This document shows, piece by piece, positions 51,192-63,851 of a stretch of DNA of 64,000 nucleotides (positions are counted from its first letter, which is position 1; each line of letters begins with the position of its first letter). The position numbers and the translations under genes were made by a program. Origin of the DNA: Nemopilema nomurai. Lineage: Eukaryota > Cnidaria > Scyphozoa > Rhizostomeae > Rhizostomatidae. The DNA is taken from NCBI GenBank assembly GCA_003864495.1, contig ML133400.1, positions 1,542,575 to 1,606,574 on the forward strand, in the 5' to 3' direction. Under the pieces are notes generated by a model that did no database searches, had not been told where the DNA came from, and saw nothing but the letters and a program-made list of their open reading frames with translations.

Positions 51192-54100
51192 ATGTTTCTT
51201 ACAGAGCGAATATTGGTGACAATGCTTTGGTCAATGATTGCTAGCATTCTGCTAACATATATCCATGCAAGTATGGACAATAGAGGTACGTAGGTTTATT
51301 CCATGCAATGAATAAGGTTCAAGGCTAGGCGAATTTTTTTTTAGTTTCATTGTATATTACAATTAATACTGAATCGCATATGCCCTATCAAAGTTTCCTT
51401 GGAAAAAGCTGGTGAAAGACGAAAGAGCTAGCGATTGCAATCCATCAGAAAATACTTTGTGAAGTATCGACTTTCTATTATTTGTCGAAAAATTAGCTTT
51501 AGATATTCGGTGCAATTTCTAAGAACAGGAACATTAAGCCACTTTTTAGTTGTTTTAATAATTTTATTAAAATTCATCCAATCCTTTCAAGGAACATTCA
51601 AATAGATGCATTAGTATCCCGAGCCTCACTTCCCTAAATTGGAAGACCTTCTTTAATGCTTACTTATTTTGATCTTCACACGTGCATATGCCTTCATTCA
51701 AAAGATGCGAAAAGTTTTGACTCGAAGCCACATACTGTTTTCTACAGAAGTTTGACTCATTGCTGGGAAATCTAAACTTCTTCTTAAAGCAAATATCACT
51801 TAGCAAAAAAGTATTTCATTTTTGACAACTGGCAGCTGTACCACGCATCACGTTTTTGTCATACTTTGAAAATGTCCTCTCAAGGAATGCGTTGATAATG
51901 AAAAAGCCGCATCAATGTAGCTACTAGCTAGCACACCCAAACATTCCAACTTTAAATGTACATTATTGGTATGCTTGTTGGTAATGGGTGATTTTGTTGA
52001 TAATCAGTCTGATAATGGTAAGAAGTCGTTGACTGCATGATGGGTCCGTCTGTTGTAAGCTAAACCTTGAAGCAGATATTGAAGAAACCTCTTGCTACAA
52101 GCGATAAAATCGCCCCGCAATCTTATAAGTCGCCAGATGGCTCGATTGCACGTATTACTGCATGAGAACCAGATGCCCTGTGAGAGGAGTTATATAGATT
52201 CCGATTCAAGCAGTCTCATACGTAGTTAGCTTGAAAAGACATTGACTTGACAAGTGACGAGGTGAGAAGGTGATGCTCGTGCCAGTTCTGATTTTGCTCT
52301 AGTGCAAAATTTTCTATTCCAAGGAGACGATTTGCTGAAGAGCCGTTACCAGAAAAAACCCAATGAGTCCCATACCCCCCCCCCCCCCCCCCAAAAAAAA
52401 GAGTTAATAAGTTTTATGTTGATGTGCCTTTAAACCCTCTTCATCAATCTGTTGAAGATAAAGTTGAAAATATTAGAGTTGAAATCCGACGAAACACGGC
52501 GTCTATCAATGGTTTCCACAAAGGAAATAGGCTGTCTTTTTCCAGAAAATACAGGAAACGGAACGGATCTCGACTAGCTGCAAGCAAAGATAGCCAGATG
52601 GTTTACCAAAGAAAGTGTCGAAACGTGCCTGGTGTACACAGTTATGTCGAACCTCATAAATTTGGCTCTCATCGCTAATTTGGCGATTTGCACCGCTGAA
52701 ACCTCCATTTCTTATATAGTTGGTGAATTATGGATGCGATCCCCCTTTATTTAATTAATTATTAGTAACTGTTGCGATACGTATATATTCTATGGCATCA
52801 GTAGCTAATGCCAGCAATTATTGCCAGATGATGTCAATTGGCTGCTGGAATGCTTAACTGCAACTTTTCTGCGTTAGCTAACATCTCTTACTGCTTTTGG
52901 GCGTTTCTAGAGTTACTTTAGTCTATGTAGACACTTCTTTGACACTGTGGCTTTAGTCTCGAAGAGCCCTTGAAGATTTGGCGGGCTATAAGGAAACAAG
53001 ACCCAATTGACAAGACCAATGTCAAAGAAAGGCCAATGTCAATATCTGTCACTTTAGACTACAGTCCATCAGCCAATCAGAACTCGGAACAAAACGCAAT
53101 GAAACAAGCGTGAAAAGTTCGCGAAGTAGCGAAGCCGCGGGAGGTAAACCGCGGTTTATCGAGGTGTACCGCGGTTTAGCAAGGTGTACCGCGGTTTAGC
53201 GAGGTGTACCGCGTAATAACAAGGACTCATTGCAACTATAGAACACTGTTTCACGGAAGGAGCGAAGCACTGACGTCATTGCCAGTAATATTCGACGGGT
53301 GTTTTCTACGACATGAGATTTGTTTCGTTGAATGAAAAGTGTTCTGTTACATAACTAAAAAGGGGGCTGCTTTTCCTTTCATTGTTTTGCGCTAGTATTC
53401 ATAATGTGAGGTCATTTAAACTTGATTTCCAGCCCAACGCTTGCTTAGAGTAGGTGCTGATTAGCATTATTTTATATGAAGCTTGCTTAGGAAAGGGTGC
53501 TTAAGAGTTTCAGGGTTAAAAAGAGTGAGTCGGGAGACTTTTAATCAACTCAAGCAAACAGCAGTTAATATATTGATTTTTAATTGGAACTATGAAGCTT
53601 TGGTAGCTATCACATTAGATAATCATTGACCATCAAGGTGAACTATCTCAGCTGTGAACTGACTTCTCAACAGAAGCCCTGCTTGAACGGCTAATCTTCA
53701 TTTGCGACGATGAACTCGTAAAGGATTTCCTTTTTCAGATCTTAAGTGCAGTATTTACTGTACTTGATGCTTCTTAGCACTCGGCTCTCAATCTCATAAT
53801 CTTCGCTGGGAAACAGATTTTGCTTTCAAACTCAAAGAGCACCGAAAGATTGAGCGATAATTTTCAAATGAATATTGTCTTCATTCTCTTCACTGCGTCA
53901 TTTTTCGGAATCGATCTTGACCCTACTTAGGAGAAAGCCACATAGCTACAGCGATTCACACGAATATTTTGCCACGCAGTTTCCTTCCATTGTTAGTTTA
54001 CACCGCCTTCAAGCTTGTTAAATGCTTTTCTTGTTAAATCCCTCGTGTCTTTCTATCCCCTGTGACAAACAGATGAGCAATCCAGCTTTCTTTGTCTTGG

Positions 54101-56327
54101 TAGAATTCCCATTGAAGCCCGCCTGCGTAGAAGCACAGGAACACCCCTTCGCGAACTGCAGAAAGCTCCGACTTGCTGGGGAGTGCAAATCAAATCGCGT
54201 GAAGAAATGGTGTCCAAAGACGTGCAAGTATTGCATAGGTACATTTGCTTAACGAATTCTATTTGTCAGCTATCCAGAATCCCAATGCAAGTTCTCAGTT
54301 GAAATTTTTAGGCCAATTCGCCATAATCAAAATTTAAGTGAGCATCTTTTCCAAGTGAGCAACTTACTAAGGTCTATGTACAATAGCAAATATAAGATAG
54401 AAGTTGGAAAGTTTACAATGAAAACAAATCACAATCGTATCATTATGCGTGCTATTTTTGCCTTGGAATAATGCAAAGGATCACGGTAAATTTTCAGCAA
54501 AGCATTAACCTCACTAATTCAATCATCTTACTTAGAAACGAGAGCTGCAGCCCCAGTTCAGTGCCATTTGACGACATTTGGATGCTGTGCTGATGGCATA
54601 AAAGCGGCCAAAGGGAAGAATGGACTTGGTTGCCCAGGTAGGCAACATAAAGCTTCTTTATTGCATCTCTTGAATAAGACCCTATACTCATACACGCATG
54701 TCGCTGTGCAGCGGTAAATCCTGCAGATTTGAAGGAGCCACAAGCATCTTTCTCAATTGTCCAAAAGCTTTTAGCGCCCTATCTTTAACTTACAGCACCT
54801 CTGATGTCACAGTTTATACTGAATATATAAAGTCAGACATATGTGAACAATTGAAAAGAAGATACAACTTTGACGTTGATGTTATTTGTTTATTGAAGCC
54901 ACTTTGAATAGGAAAAAGCAGATGAGCAGTAGTTTTCCAGTTCCAATGATGTTTATCTGCTTTGGTTAAAGATTTATTTTTATAACTTCAAGTCTTACTT
55001 CTTATCTTACTTAAGTTATTACTTCAAGTCAGACATGTCACCCTTTCCACACAGAAAATTGCAAAGACTACGATAAAAGAAACTGCAAGCACTATGCCTC
55101 CCAAAAATTCTGTGAAGATAAATCCTACTTCGCAATCATGAGAAGGCTGTGCCCAGAGTCGTGCTTCATGTGCGGAAAGAAAATTGTCGATAATTGTTAC
55201 AACTTGGTTTCGGATTCGTACTGCAAGAAGCTTGAACGTATGGGTTTCTGCAGAAGCAAGACAATGCAGGGTAAAATGAGGAAATACTGTGCTCTCACCT
55301 GCGAGGCATGTGGCAACAACGTGCCGAAACTGGCGGAAGTGATGCCGAAGTGTGCCGGAGTCGGTTGCTGTTGGGATGACGTCACCCCGATCAATAAAGG
55401 CTGTCCAGGTAAAATGATGGACTAAGTAACTGTTGCAAGTAGGAGCAGTTTTGAAGCAAAAAGTGGAAGTAGTCTGCACCAAGCATATAGCTTTGGCACA
55501 CCAGCAGTCATGCAATGGCTTAAGTATAAGTCATGTTATGTTTGTTGACTGTTTGAAAAGTTTTCTTTGCTTTAGGATTTCTTCATCGAAATCGACATCA
55601 TTAAAAGGCTTTTTTAATACCCGTGGCAAGCTTTCCCCGTTGGTATTTGGCAGTGATGGTGTCCTCTCGCCTTCAAGGCCATTTCAAGCGACATTTCTTT
55701 CACAATGCCTTTATTAGGCCACATGGCAAATGTTAGAAGAAAAATATATGAATGCATCTGATGCAAAAAAAGAAAGGTTTTTCAAATTGCACAGCAAATT
55801 CAAGTGTTTTTTGTGAGCTAGAAGCCAGTCTTCAGAGGCTCAACTCCCAAATAGAAATTCTGCTGGCATTTTTATTTGCTAATTTTCCCTTTTTTCCTTT
55901 CTCAGTATGCAAAAACAAAGGTGAAGGCACTTTTTGCCAACGATTCAAGAGTGATTGCTTCCACATCGACAGGCTTCCATCTGTACAAATGAAAACTATA
56001 TGCTCAGAGACATGTGGAATTTGCGACTGTAGGTTATTTTCTTTTAACGAATGATGCCAATTACCCATCACCTATTAATCATAACTATGTCTGTCTTTGG
56101 TCTATGGTTTTTGGTAGCAATAAACTATGCCACGTTCTGCTATGATTAATACGCGTCTCTTTCATATGCCTTGATAACATTCAGCGCTATTCATTGCAGT
56201 ACGAACATGCAAGGATCATCATACCTACGGTGTTTATTGCAAAGACTGGAAGTCATCTGGAGAATGCAAGAAGAACCCCAAAGGAATGAGACATTTTTGC
56301 AGGAAGACCTGTGGGTTCTGTCGGTAA
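51192..56327 (+). CDS. Secreted protein with five ShK-type domains and two GCC modules
   Basis: Predicted exons are 51192-51285, 54104-54238, 54536-54637, 55055-55408, 55906-56028 and 56200-56327 (stop TAA). All borders are GT-AG and all five introns are phase 1. Exon 1 encodes a signal peptide (hydrophobic core LWSMIASILLTYI). Exon 2 is one ShK-type domain. Exon 3 is a short module with F-G-C-C-A-D-G and G-C-P. Exon 4 holds two ShK-type domains and a second G-C-C-W-D-D...G-C-P module. Exons 5 and 6 are one ShK-type domain each, ending C-R-K-T-C-G-F-C. The total is about 310 residues. ShK (ShKT) domains bind ion channels in sea anemone toxins but also occur in metalloproteases and matrix proteins. 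Here, with several domains and spacer modules, a matrix or secretory role is as likely as a toxin role. Symmetrical phase-1 exons suggest domain shuffling. Confidence 0.85.
52375..52400. repeat. Homopolymer tract C18 A8
   Basis: Eighteen C residues are followed by eight A residues. Length here is likely unreliable in any assembly. Confidence 0.9.
53143..53213. repeat. 20-bp tandem repeat with CCGCGG core, 3.5 copies
   Basis: Units of the form GTGTACCGCGGTTTAGCGAG repeat about three and a half times. Each full unit carries the SacII palindrome CCGCGG. It is GC-rich compared with its AT-rich surroundings. A TGACGTCA motif lies shortly downstream near 53270. Confidence 0.85.
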
Positions 56328-56329
56328 TT

Positions 56330-59300
56330 GATAAGGGGATTTCCACAACCCACCTTCTCAAAATGAGTTCATGCCCACCCCTGGATAGTTGCACAGGTGC
56401 AAGTTGAAGCCACGGAACATTGTTTGGCTTTGTATATATGGCTAGTTATCGGGGTTTTAACAAACAGCCAGTAACTGCATACAGTATTTGAAGGAGCAGA
56501 ATCGCATCGTTTTAACATTTCTATGAACCTTAAAGCCAGTTACACACAGATAGGCCAACATTAGTCCCTTCCTTCTACTATTTCACCTCAACTGAGACTT
56601 GCGTAAAGATTGTTGTTAAAGTAAATTATCTAGACAATGCAAGAGCCCAATTAAGCACCCCTTCTTTGGAAGAAAATGATTATCATTTAGCTACACCCTA
56701 ATATTTTGATGTCGCTCTAAGTGTTTTTTGCTATTGGAGTGCAAAAACTTGTGCGACATCATACTTTTTGCATAGGACCTTCTTGATTTATGATCGTGGT
56801 AGATTAGATGAAATTAAGAAGGCTAGTCAGATTGCCTATGCAAAGAGTTTTTTGTAGGCTTTTTCTCATTTGACCTCTCTTTCAACGCCACTGAGCCTCT
56901 GACAGTCACAAAACAGGGCAATTACGACAGAAATATGGGGACAATTGTAGGCCTGTTGTTTCGTTGTCTATGAAAATAGGAGACCACTTTTAAATTCTTG
57001 AAACGAGTGTAGCTTTTTTCAAATTGCAGTACGGATTGTAGCAGCTTGAGTTTTAACGACGATAAAGATCGTTATTTCGTTGAACAGTTTGCAAATTTCA
57101 GCCATCTGAAGCATCTTTTCATTTCGATAATTACATATTATTTTTCCTTTGGTTATCGGAACCAAAGAAATGACACATGTGGTAGGGATTGTCTCAATTT
57201 AAGCTTAAGTTACTTGAGTCGGCATAAGTATCTAAAGATTTTCTAACTGTGGATAGAGGAAAATCTCCAGATTTGGCCTTTGCTATAAGAAGAGAGTATA
57301 AAAGTGCATCTGTGTCATTTTGTAAATAAGAGTGTCATCTTCTGGATTGATCTGAAGGACAAGCCGGCACCAAAAGACTTTCAGCAAATGATGGTATATT
57401 AATATTTAAAAGAACGTTAGAGTCCAGAATCTTTCCCACCAGAGCTAATTATTTTAAGTTTTGTGTAATATAATTAGTATAGGTTTTGTGTTTCATATAA
57501 TAAGATTTCTTCAATTGTTTGTATTACCCAGTTGTACGGCTTGCATTTCGTCTAACGGTTAGCTGGAGTAAAGGAGTTGAAATCATGAATGTGAAATCGA
57601 CCGTACACAGTAGACAAACTCATCCTGACATTCTTATTTGACATGGTAGCATATAGAGCATTATGCAAAACGCAGAGCAGTTAAAAGCTGTAAGGAAAAA
57701 TTTGTAAATAAAGTATTTTGAAAAACATTGTGTTTCTCCTCGAATCATCTGTTGCTTTTAAGAAGTTAAACGCATTTTCTGTCTTAATTCTTCCCAGGAT
57801 ATTAAGTGTTTCATTTATAATGTTCCCAGACTATTATTCATATCATAGTGGCAGTACGATTTTTATATCATAATGACAATATGATTATAGTATTATTTTT
57901 TAGTGGAAACTTTTAATTTTAGTAGAAACTTTTAGTGATTTCGAACGGATGAAGAGTTTAGGATGTGAAGAACCTCTCCAAATTATTATGATTTCTTTCA
58001 GCTCCCGTATTGCTACCAAATACGCACTGCATGATAACAGCATGTAAACTTACAAGAGCAAGAGAAAAGTAAAGCCTATTGAAAACAATTGCGCGAATTT
58101 TATTTTTGAAAATAGCTTCTGTCTTCAAAGATGAGTTCAAACGAAAATTCTCTAAGTATTACCACGCGTCTACAAGCAAGTACTTTGGTCGATTCATTAT
58201 TGGTTGATTTATGAGCTGTTTTTAGCTAGCTTTATCAAATTATAGAACCATGGAAGCAAATATCTTTGGAAATCCTTTGACCCAGCTTACGTTTCGTACA
58301 AATAGTCTCCAAAAGATAACGTCACTGCAAAATTATCACGACCTTCTTGCTCTTCCAAACTGCTCATTTATGTATGACATGTTTTGAAAGGGAATTCGGC
58401 AGTTCTCTAGCGAATAGTTTGTACTGGTTCCACAAAACCGACCATGACTTCTGTGCAAAACTGATATCAAACCACGGGCCTATGTGGCAATCACCTCATT
58501 TATTCAATTAGCTGTAATCCCGTGGAACCGATGGACTCGTGTTTACTACTCGGTTAGCAGAGCAATATCCAACCAAATTGGTTCGTATTTCATGTGGCTG
58601 CTATCGTTTGTTTGAAGCTTCAACTGCGATGAAGAATTGGTCGTTAATTTAGGCGAGTCTATCAGCTAACTATTTGATAACGTCAAATCAAAAACTCAAG
58701 TGAGACTAAAAATACAGTAATCAAGTCAAGAAATGTCAGTTTTGACAAAAGCTGATCTGCTCAATTTGATAAAAAGTTGCAGACCTGGTCTCAGGGGAGA
58801 TGAACCTCTTAATTATTGGTTAGTCTGTCAAAGGCAATTACTCTGGTCTCTAGTACACAATAGAGCTAGACTTATACCTAAAGTTATGTTCGCAAAAGAT
58901 GTCGTTCCTAACATGATAATGATTTAGCCAATCACAATAGTTCCTGATCCCAGAAGACAGCTAGTTCTCGACAATATCAAAACACTCTGGGGATTGTGAT
59001 TTGTAAAAGCGATAACATAGGGCGTGTAAAATTTCATTACCTGCTTTATAAATGCCAATTTTGACATGCCAGTTTATGTCTGCTGTGAAAATTACATGGT
59101 CAGGTGTTGCGGTTGACAGTCGGTTAGTGACGTGCTGGCTCAAGAAGGCACTTTGGTCAGAGCGCACATTCTGACAGTTGAAAAGCAAAAGATTTCTCTT
59201 TAACAACTGTAGGATTGAGATTAAAACATCGACACTAAGAAAAACTGCAAATGACACTTTATTAAGCAAGAAATCCAGATTCTACCTAGGAGTCTAAGAC

Positions 59301-59790
59301 GTCATCAACGAAGTGATACTCAATTTAGTAGAGGAAAAGGGGCGTTTTGTTGAGGTTCTTTACATCAAAGCCACAATAATGTTTAAGAGTTGATTGTGTT
59401 TGACTGCCGATAAATATCTGCTAATGAATGTGGTTTCCCAGTGTTATCAACAATGGAATTTATGTCACCTGATTAACTTGACGTTTGAAAAGCACAACGC
59501 ACCCCTTTACAGACTAGATATAAATCAACTGGACTTGAGCTGCCACCTTGTACTAGATTATGTAATACATTTTAGGCCTTAAGATTTATATTGAAAGCAC
59601 ACTAAGTAACTGTATTCCTAAAATTGTAAATGTTCTATTCCATGATACTGCTTCTGACATGCCTTGCAGCAATTAAGTGCATTCTATTGACCACTGTCAC
59701 CAGTCTGGGAGCAAAATAAACTACAACAAAAACTATTACAACAGCAACAAAAACGAAAACGGCTAACAACAGAAACAAAAACGACAACTT
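56330..59790. other. Downstream of the ShK gene; no further gene recognised
   Basis: A possible poly(A) signal AATAAA lies near 57705, far from the stop. Other short frames lack domains. A CAA-rich stretch lies at 59715-59790. Confidence 0.5.
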
Positions 59791-59795
59791 CACAA

Positions 59796-62669
59796 TCAGT
59801 CAGTTGGCACAGAACGTTTCCCTCGCTTTGACTTTGAATGGAGTAAGCTCTGCATTAAGGCAGGAAACACAAGTCTCAGTGGCAGGCAGGTATAGCGTTG
59901 AGGCATCTTTCTGTTCAAGTCCTCCGATGAAGCATACTCGGAAATTGATTTATCCGGAATCAAATCTGCATTGCAAAGCCTATCTTTGTCTAGGCGAGAT
60001 TCATTAGGCCTTTTCGATACTTTGATTGTCAAAGGCTCATCGTCGTCATCGTCATCTCCCTTCCTCCTGAAAGCTCCCGATCTCCTGGAAAGCATTTTGG
60101 TAGTGGCTGCCAGCATAGAAATCCGCAGGTGCATCTTGGCAAAAGCGCGCAGCAAGGCTCTCCATCTCGTTTATGGGAAATGTCCGTGCCCTTCGAAAAC
60201 CGTGGCTCTTCGATTCTTTGCGAAGAACTACTGAATTTTCAGTTACTGTCTCGCTTTCTTGGCACATTTGACTGCTAACTGCGTCTTGTTTTACCACCAG
60301 GGTCTCTTCTTTGTGCTTCTTCAGTTCCCGATCCGAGATGTGCTGCTCTGTTCCAACATCACTGTTATTAAACAGAACATCCGCTTTAGGAAGATCGGTA
60401 TGTTCAGCCTCGCTCTCGCTTTGTTCCCCTGCGCTTCGAGCGAGGTCCGCAAACCTGGCTTCGTACATGAGAATGGACCACCGCAATTCATCATTCTCCC
60501 GCTTAAGGCTGTTATTCTTTTCACATGCTTGCTTTAAGTGAAGCTCTAGGCTGTTCATAGCAGCTTCAGCTTGCTGGATCCTTTGACCTTCGACCTCCAG
60601 CCTCTTTCGCATGCCTTTCAAGTCTGCAATCAGCTGCGCCTTCTGTTTCCGCGCACCCAGTAGCGCTTCTCAGTGGCTGCTACCTTGGTCTGCAAGAGAG
60701 TCCAATTTTCCCAGTCCTGTCTGGTCCATATCTTTTCCTGTGCCATATCGCACTGTTCCAATTGACCTTTGACTTCATCAAGCTCCTCCACAAGTTGTTC
60801 ACACTCCTTCCTGCACACGGTGTAATCCTCATTCTTAATCGCCAGCTCGTCCACTAGCAGATCCCGTTCGCAAATGAGCTCCTCGTAATTCTCTTTTAGC
60901 TCTTCTAGTTCTATTTCCAGCTCATTGTAGTCTCTCAAGACTTTGTTGAAGTTGCTTCGCAAAACTACGTTCTCCTCTCTTTGTCTCCCGACATCTTCCA
61001 TTAGTCTCATAGTTGTTGTGTTGATCTTGTAACGCAACTCTTCCTCTTGCGTCAGTAGATCTTCTATCTGCTTCCTGAGCTCATTGTTAATCGAACTCAA
61101 GTCTTCATTCTCATTCTTCAAACCAATATTTTCCATCAGTGCCTCTTCGAGATTGGAAAGCAACTCTTCGCAGTCAAAGGCATTGTCCTGGAGCGATGCA
61201 AGGGCTTGATTCTCTGATTTCAGATCGAAATCCTTTCCAATTACAGTGCCAGCATTCGGGCCTTCTCGAATGCAAGGATCATTGTCTCCACTAGAGGCTT
61301 CCAAACACCTTCCATTACATAACTCTCCACAGGTGAAGTTCCTTATAAGATCCCGATATGCACCTTGTTGTTCTCCTTTGCTGTCCAAATCGACTGAGTC
61401 GGACATTTCCGCGGGCTCGATCGTTATCTCTTGCCATGCTGTGGACTCCTTCGATCTGATAAGATTCATTATTCTCTGCAGTGACAAGCGATCTTGCTCT
61501 AAACTTTTCCGATCATCGATTATTCGCTCAACAAATGTCCGCAATTCTTTGAGTTTCGCTTCAAGAGGTAGCCTCTTTTCTTTGGGAATGTCGTACAGAT
61601 CCAAATCAATATCGAATGCTTGTTCGCCCAGTTCTGGTGCCTCGTTTCCGAAGTCAGTCGCTAAGCCTCGATTGCCTAATTCCACTTCAGAAATTCTTCG
61701 TAGAGCATTCTTCCGATAACTGGCTTTTACTCTTTTCGGTGGTATCTCTTTCATTATAGACCAAACTTTTCTTGATGTTTTCACTGCCGTCTTGTACATT
61801 CCCTTCATGGCTACAACTCTGGGCTGTAAAAAACTGCATTCTTGTTTGTTCTTCGGCAATACCCTTAATATCGTTCTCTTCTACCTTGAACTCATTTTGA
61901 TCTGATCCAGTTCCATGTTTATTAAAACTAACGGCTTTCCTTGTATCACTAATGTTTTTATATACGCTTGAAAAGGCCTTATCGAACTCATTTATTGTCC
62001 TTGGTGATGGCGTCCCTTCGTGGACCTCAACAATTGTCGACATCCTTTTTGCGAAATCCAAGGAGAGAGGTTTCGTCTTTTCTTCGCCAAAAGGTACAGG
62101 ATCTTGGAGAACTCTTTCTTTTAAAAGAAGGTCATCTTCGGCTGAGGAAATGTAGACGTTACTAGCTGATCGAATGCCCCCGACATCCCCCTGATGACTT
62201 CTACCCCCATTGCCAGACGTCATGACGAAACTAAGAATATTTGTACACGCTTCGCTATTTTGCAAAACCCCTTCGCCATTGCAAGAGTTCTCTTCAGCTT
62301 CGCTGTCCAGAGAGTTCTCGAATCGGTCGCTTTCGCCCGTGGGACTGTTATGGCTGCTAGTCCAAGGCGATGAAGTGCTTGAAGGGTTGGAACGAAAGCT
62401 CGCGTAGCCCTCCGAATCAACAACAGTGTTATTTAGGTCGGGTAGCGATATTTGAGAGCTAGAGTCAAGATTTAAATAAGAGCTCTTATCGAGCGAGAAC
62501 AGTGAATCCGAGCTCTGAGCACGCGTAGGACGAGCCCCATCCTCGTGAAGTGTCGAACTTGACTCCAACCTGTTGTCTTCTCCGTGAATAGTGGAAGAGA
62601 CACAGATCTTTCACGGGAAACAACAGCAGTAGCTCTTTGGGCAGTATCAAAAACCACTTCGCCAGACAT
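59796..62669 (-). CDS. Ser-rich/coiled-coil protein, four frame switches
   Basis: On the minus strand an ATG at 62669 opens a frame (start MSGEVVFDTAQ) that leads into a Ser-rich, disordered segment (62568-61690). A ~350-residue acidic coiled coil with dense Glu/Leu/Asn heptads follows (about 61690-60660), then further coiled coil and a tail (60660-60070). A last frame ends in an acidic D-D-D-D-D-D stretch and a Lys-rich end at 59796. Frame changes occur near 62590, 61690, 60660 and 60070 with little interruption, adding to about 950 codons. This could be one gene with indels in the assembly, short introns, or a decayed gene. I do not recognise the protein; the coiled coil suggests a cytoskeletal or scaffold role. 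Confidence 0.6.
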
Positions 62670-62933
62670 AACTTCCTTCGAAATGTGACAAAGCACGCAC
62701 TTGAGTTATGCAGGTGCTTATCAAATCCTTTTAGTATGTATATTTTATAAGGCAAATTTCACATTTGAGACCCAGCAGGTAGAGTCCACTTTAAGACCGC
62801 ACCAATTTTGTTGATAAATAGCTTCCTTTATGTATGCTTGGGCAAAATAGGTAGCATTAGAAACCACGAGGGTTAAATAAATCCAGAAAGCGCCTGCGAT
62901 GCGCCTACTCCGAGTAAATGCACAGCTTTGGCG
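62670..62933. other. Short spacer, nothing seen
   Basis: Unique AT-rich sequence between the coiled-coil gene and the terminal exon of the next minus-strand gene. Confidence 0.5.
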
Positions 62934-63141
62934 TTAGTTCATTGTCAACAGCTTTTGAATTTGGTCGTCCAACACAGCGCGTGATACCTTTGAAGAAAGC
63001 ATTCCCAATACCAGCGATCCCATGCGAAGTTCTTGATGGTGGACCTTTTGCTTAATACCGTGCACACATTCACCCGAGGGACACGATGTGAGAATCCATA
63101 GACAACCAACATTCATGCAGACTTGAAAGCCCAATCGGCTA
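62934..63141 (-). CDS. Candidate last exon of a minus-strand gene (partial)
   Basis: On the minus strand a pyrimidine-rich acceptor (CTCTGCCTTTTGTGTAG) ends at 63142. It opens a frame with C-M-N-V-G-C-L-W and S-S-K-V-S-R-A-V-L-D-D and ends at a TAA at 62936-62934. The frame has five Cys in its first half. The donor and earlier exons must lie to the right, probably outside the window. Function is not recognised. Confidence 0.4.
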
Positions 63142-63144
63142 CAC

Positions 63145-63678
63145 AAAAGGCAGAGAGATAATTATTTAACGAAGTCGAGCTAAATTTCTTTGAATTACCT
63201 GCACTCCAGCGCGGTAAAGACCTTCTTTAGAAAACTAGAAATGAAGATTGAGCATTGAGTGCATAAACGTCTGCGCCTTCTCAAAGGTTTTTATTCACGT
63301 TGGCCTAATATTGTCCAGCACTGCAGCGTGTTTAGTTATAATGCAAATTCTGTGAAGATTACGTCTGGTACTGACAAAGGCCGTTTGCAAAACAGCGATA
63401 AGGGCAGCTGCTTGACTACGTTAAGGCCGGTCTCATCGCTATTGGACGGGCATAAATACATTTGAATCCCCAGATGATAATGCAAAGCTAGTATCAATTA
63501 TGGATGAGATGACGAGAGGGAGATCTTAAAATAAAGGGGGCAGAGACAAAACCCTTCCGTGTCCAGATAGCTGCTTGATGAATCAGTAAAGCTTTTTTGC
63601 AGCGACTAAGTATGTATCAATAAGGTTATGATTCTTAAGGGCTTCCTTCATGTTGCTCTTCGAGTCATTTGCGTATGA
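63145..63678. other. Spacer, no gene seen
   Basis: No open frame of note or RNA gene. It separates the terminal exon from a promoter-like cluster. Confidence 0.45.
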
Positions 63679-63686
63679 TGACGTCA
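63679..63686 (+). promoter_or_regulatory. CRE/ATF site TGACGTCA
   Basis: A perfect palindromic cAMP-response-type element lies 24 bp upstream of a TATA box at 63710. The spacing fits a CREB/ATF-controlled promoter. Confidence 0.5.
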
Positions 63687-63709
63687 TTTGAGGACACGGC
63701 TGTCGTCTC

Positions 63710-63717
63710 TATAAAAT
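63710..63717 (+). promoter_or_regulatory. TATA box (TATAAAAT)
   Basis: TATAAAAT precedes the ATG at 63738 by 20 bp, so transcription would start close to this ATG. Paired with the upstream CRE. Confidence 0.45.
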
Positions 63718-63737
63718 AGGCCAAGAAAGTTGCAATA

Positions 63738-63851
63738 ATGGAGCATCAACAGCATTTTAGTAACATCTGCAAAGGGAGCGTGTTTTTTAGCAGGAAAGTC
63801 AGCTTCGAAAATGCACTTTCGACTTCTGGCAAATTTAGGCCTAGAACCACG
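63738..63851 (+). CDS. Candidate first exon of a plus-strand gene (partial)
   Basis: ATG at 63738 opens a frame of 38 codons (MEHQQHFSNICKGSVFFSRK at its start) that ends at a strong donor, CCACG followed by GTAAGAG at 63852. The next exon lies outside the window. The leader would be nearly absent if the TATA box at 63710 is used, so translation may begin elsewhere. Function is unknown. Confidence 0.35.

Larger units (their letters stand above)
51287..54103 (+). other. First intron of the ShK gene, with simple repeats
   Basis: This 2.8-kb intron contains a second TATA-like motif (TATATAG, 52191-52197) followed by a donor-like GTGAGA at 52262. It also holds a run of 18 C then 8 A (52375-52400), CCAAT motifs and a 20-bp tandem repeat at 53143. 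No additional ShK exon is seen in it. An alternative promoter is possible but unproven. Confidence 0.5.

Noticed and set aside
52424..52678. 84-codon basic frame inside the first ShK intron
   Set aside because: No cysteine pattern and no acceptor that would join it in phase; treated as chance.
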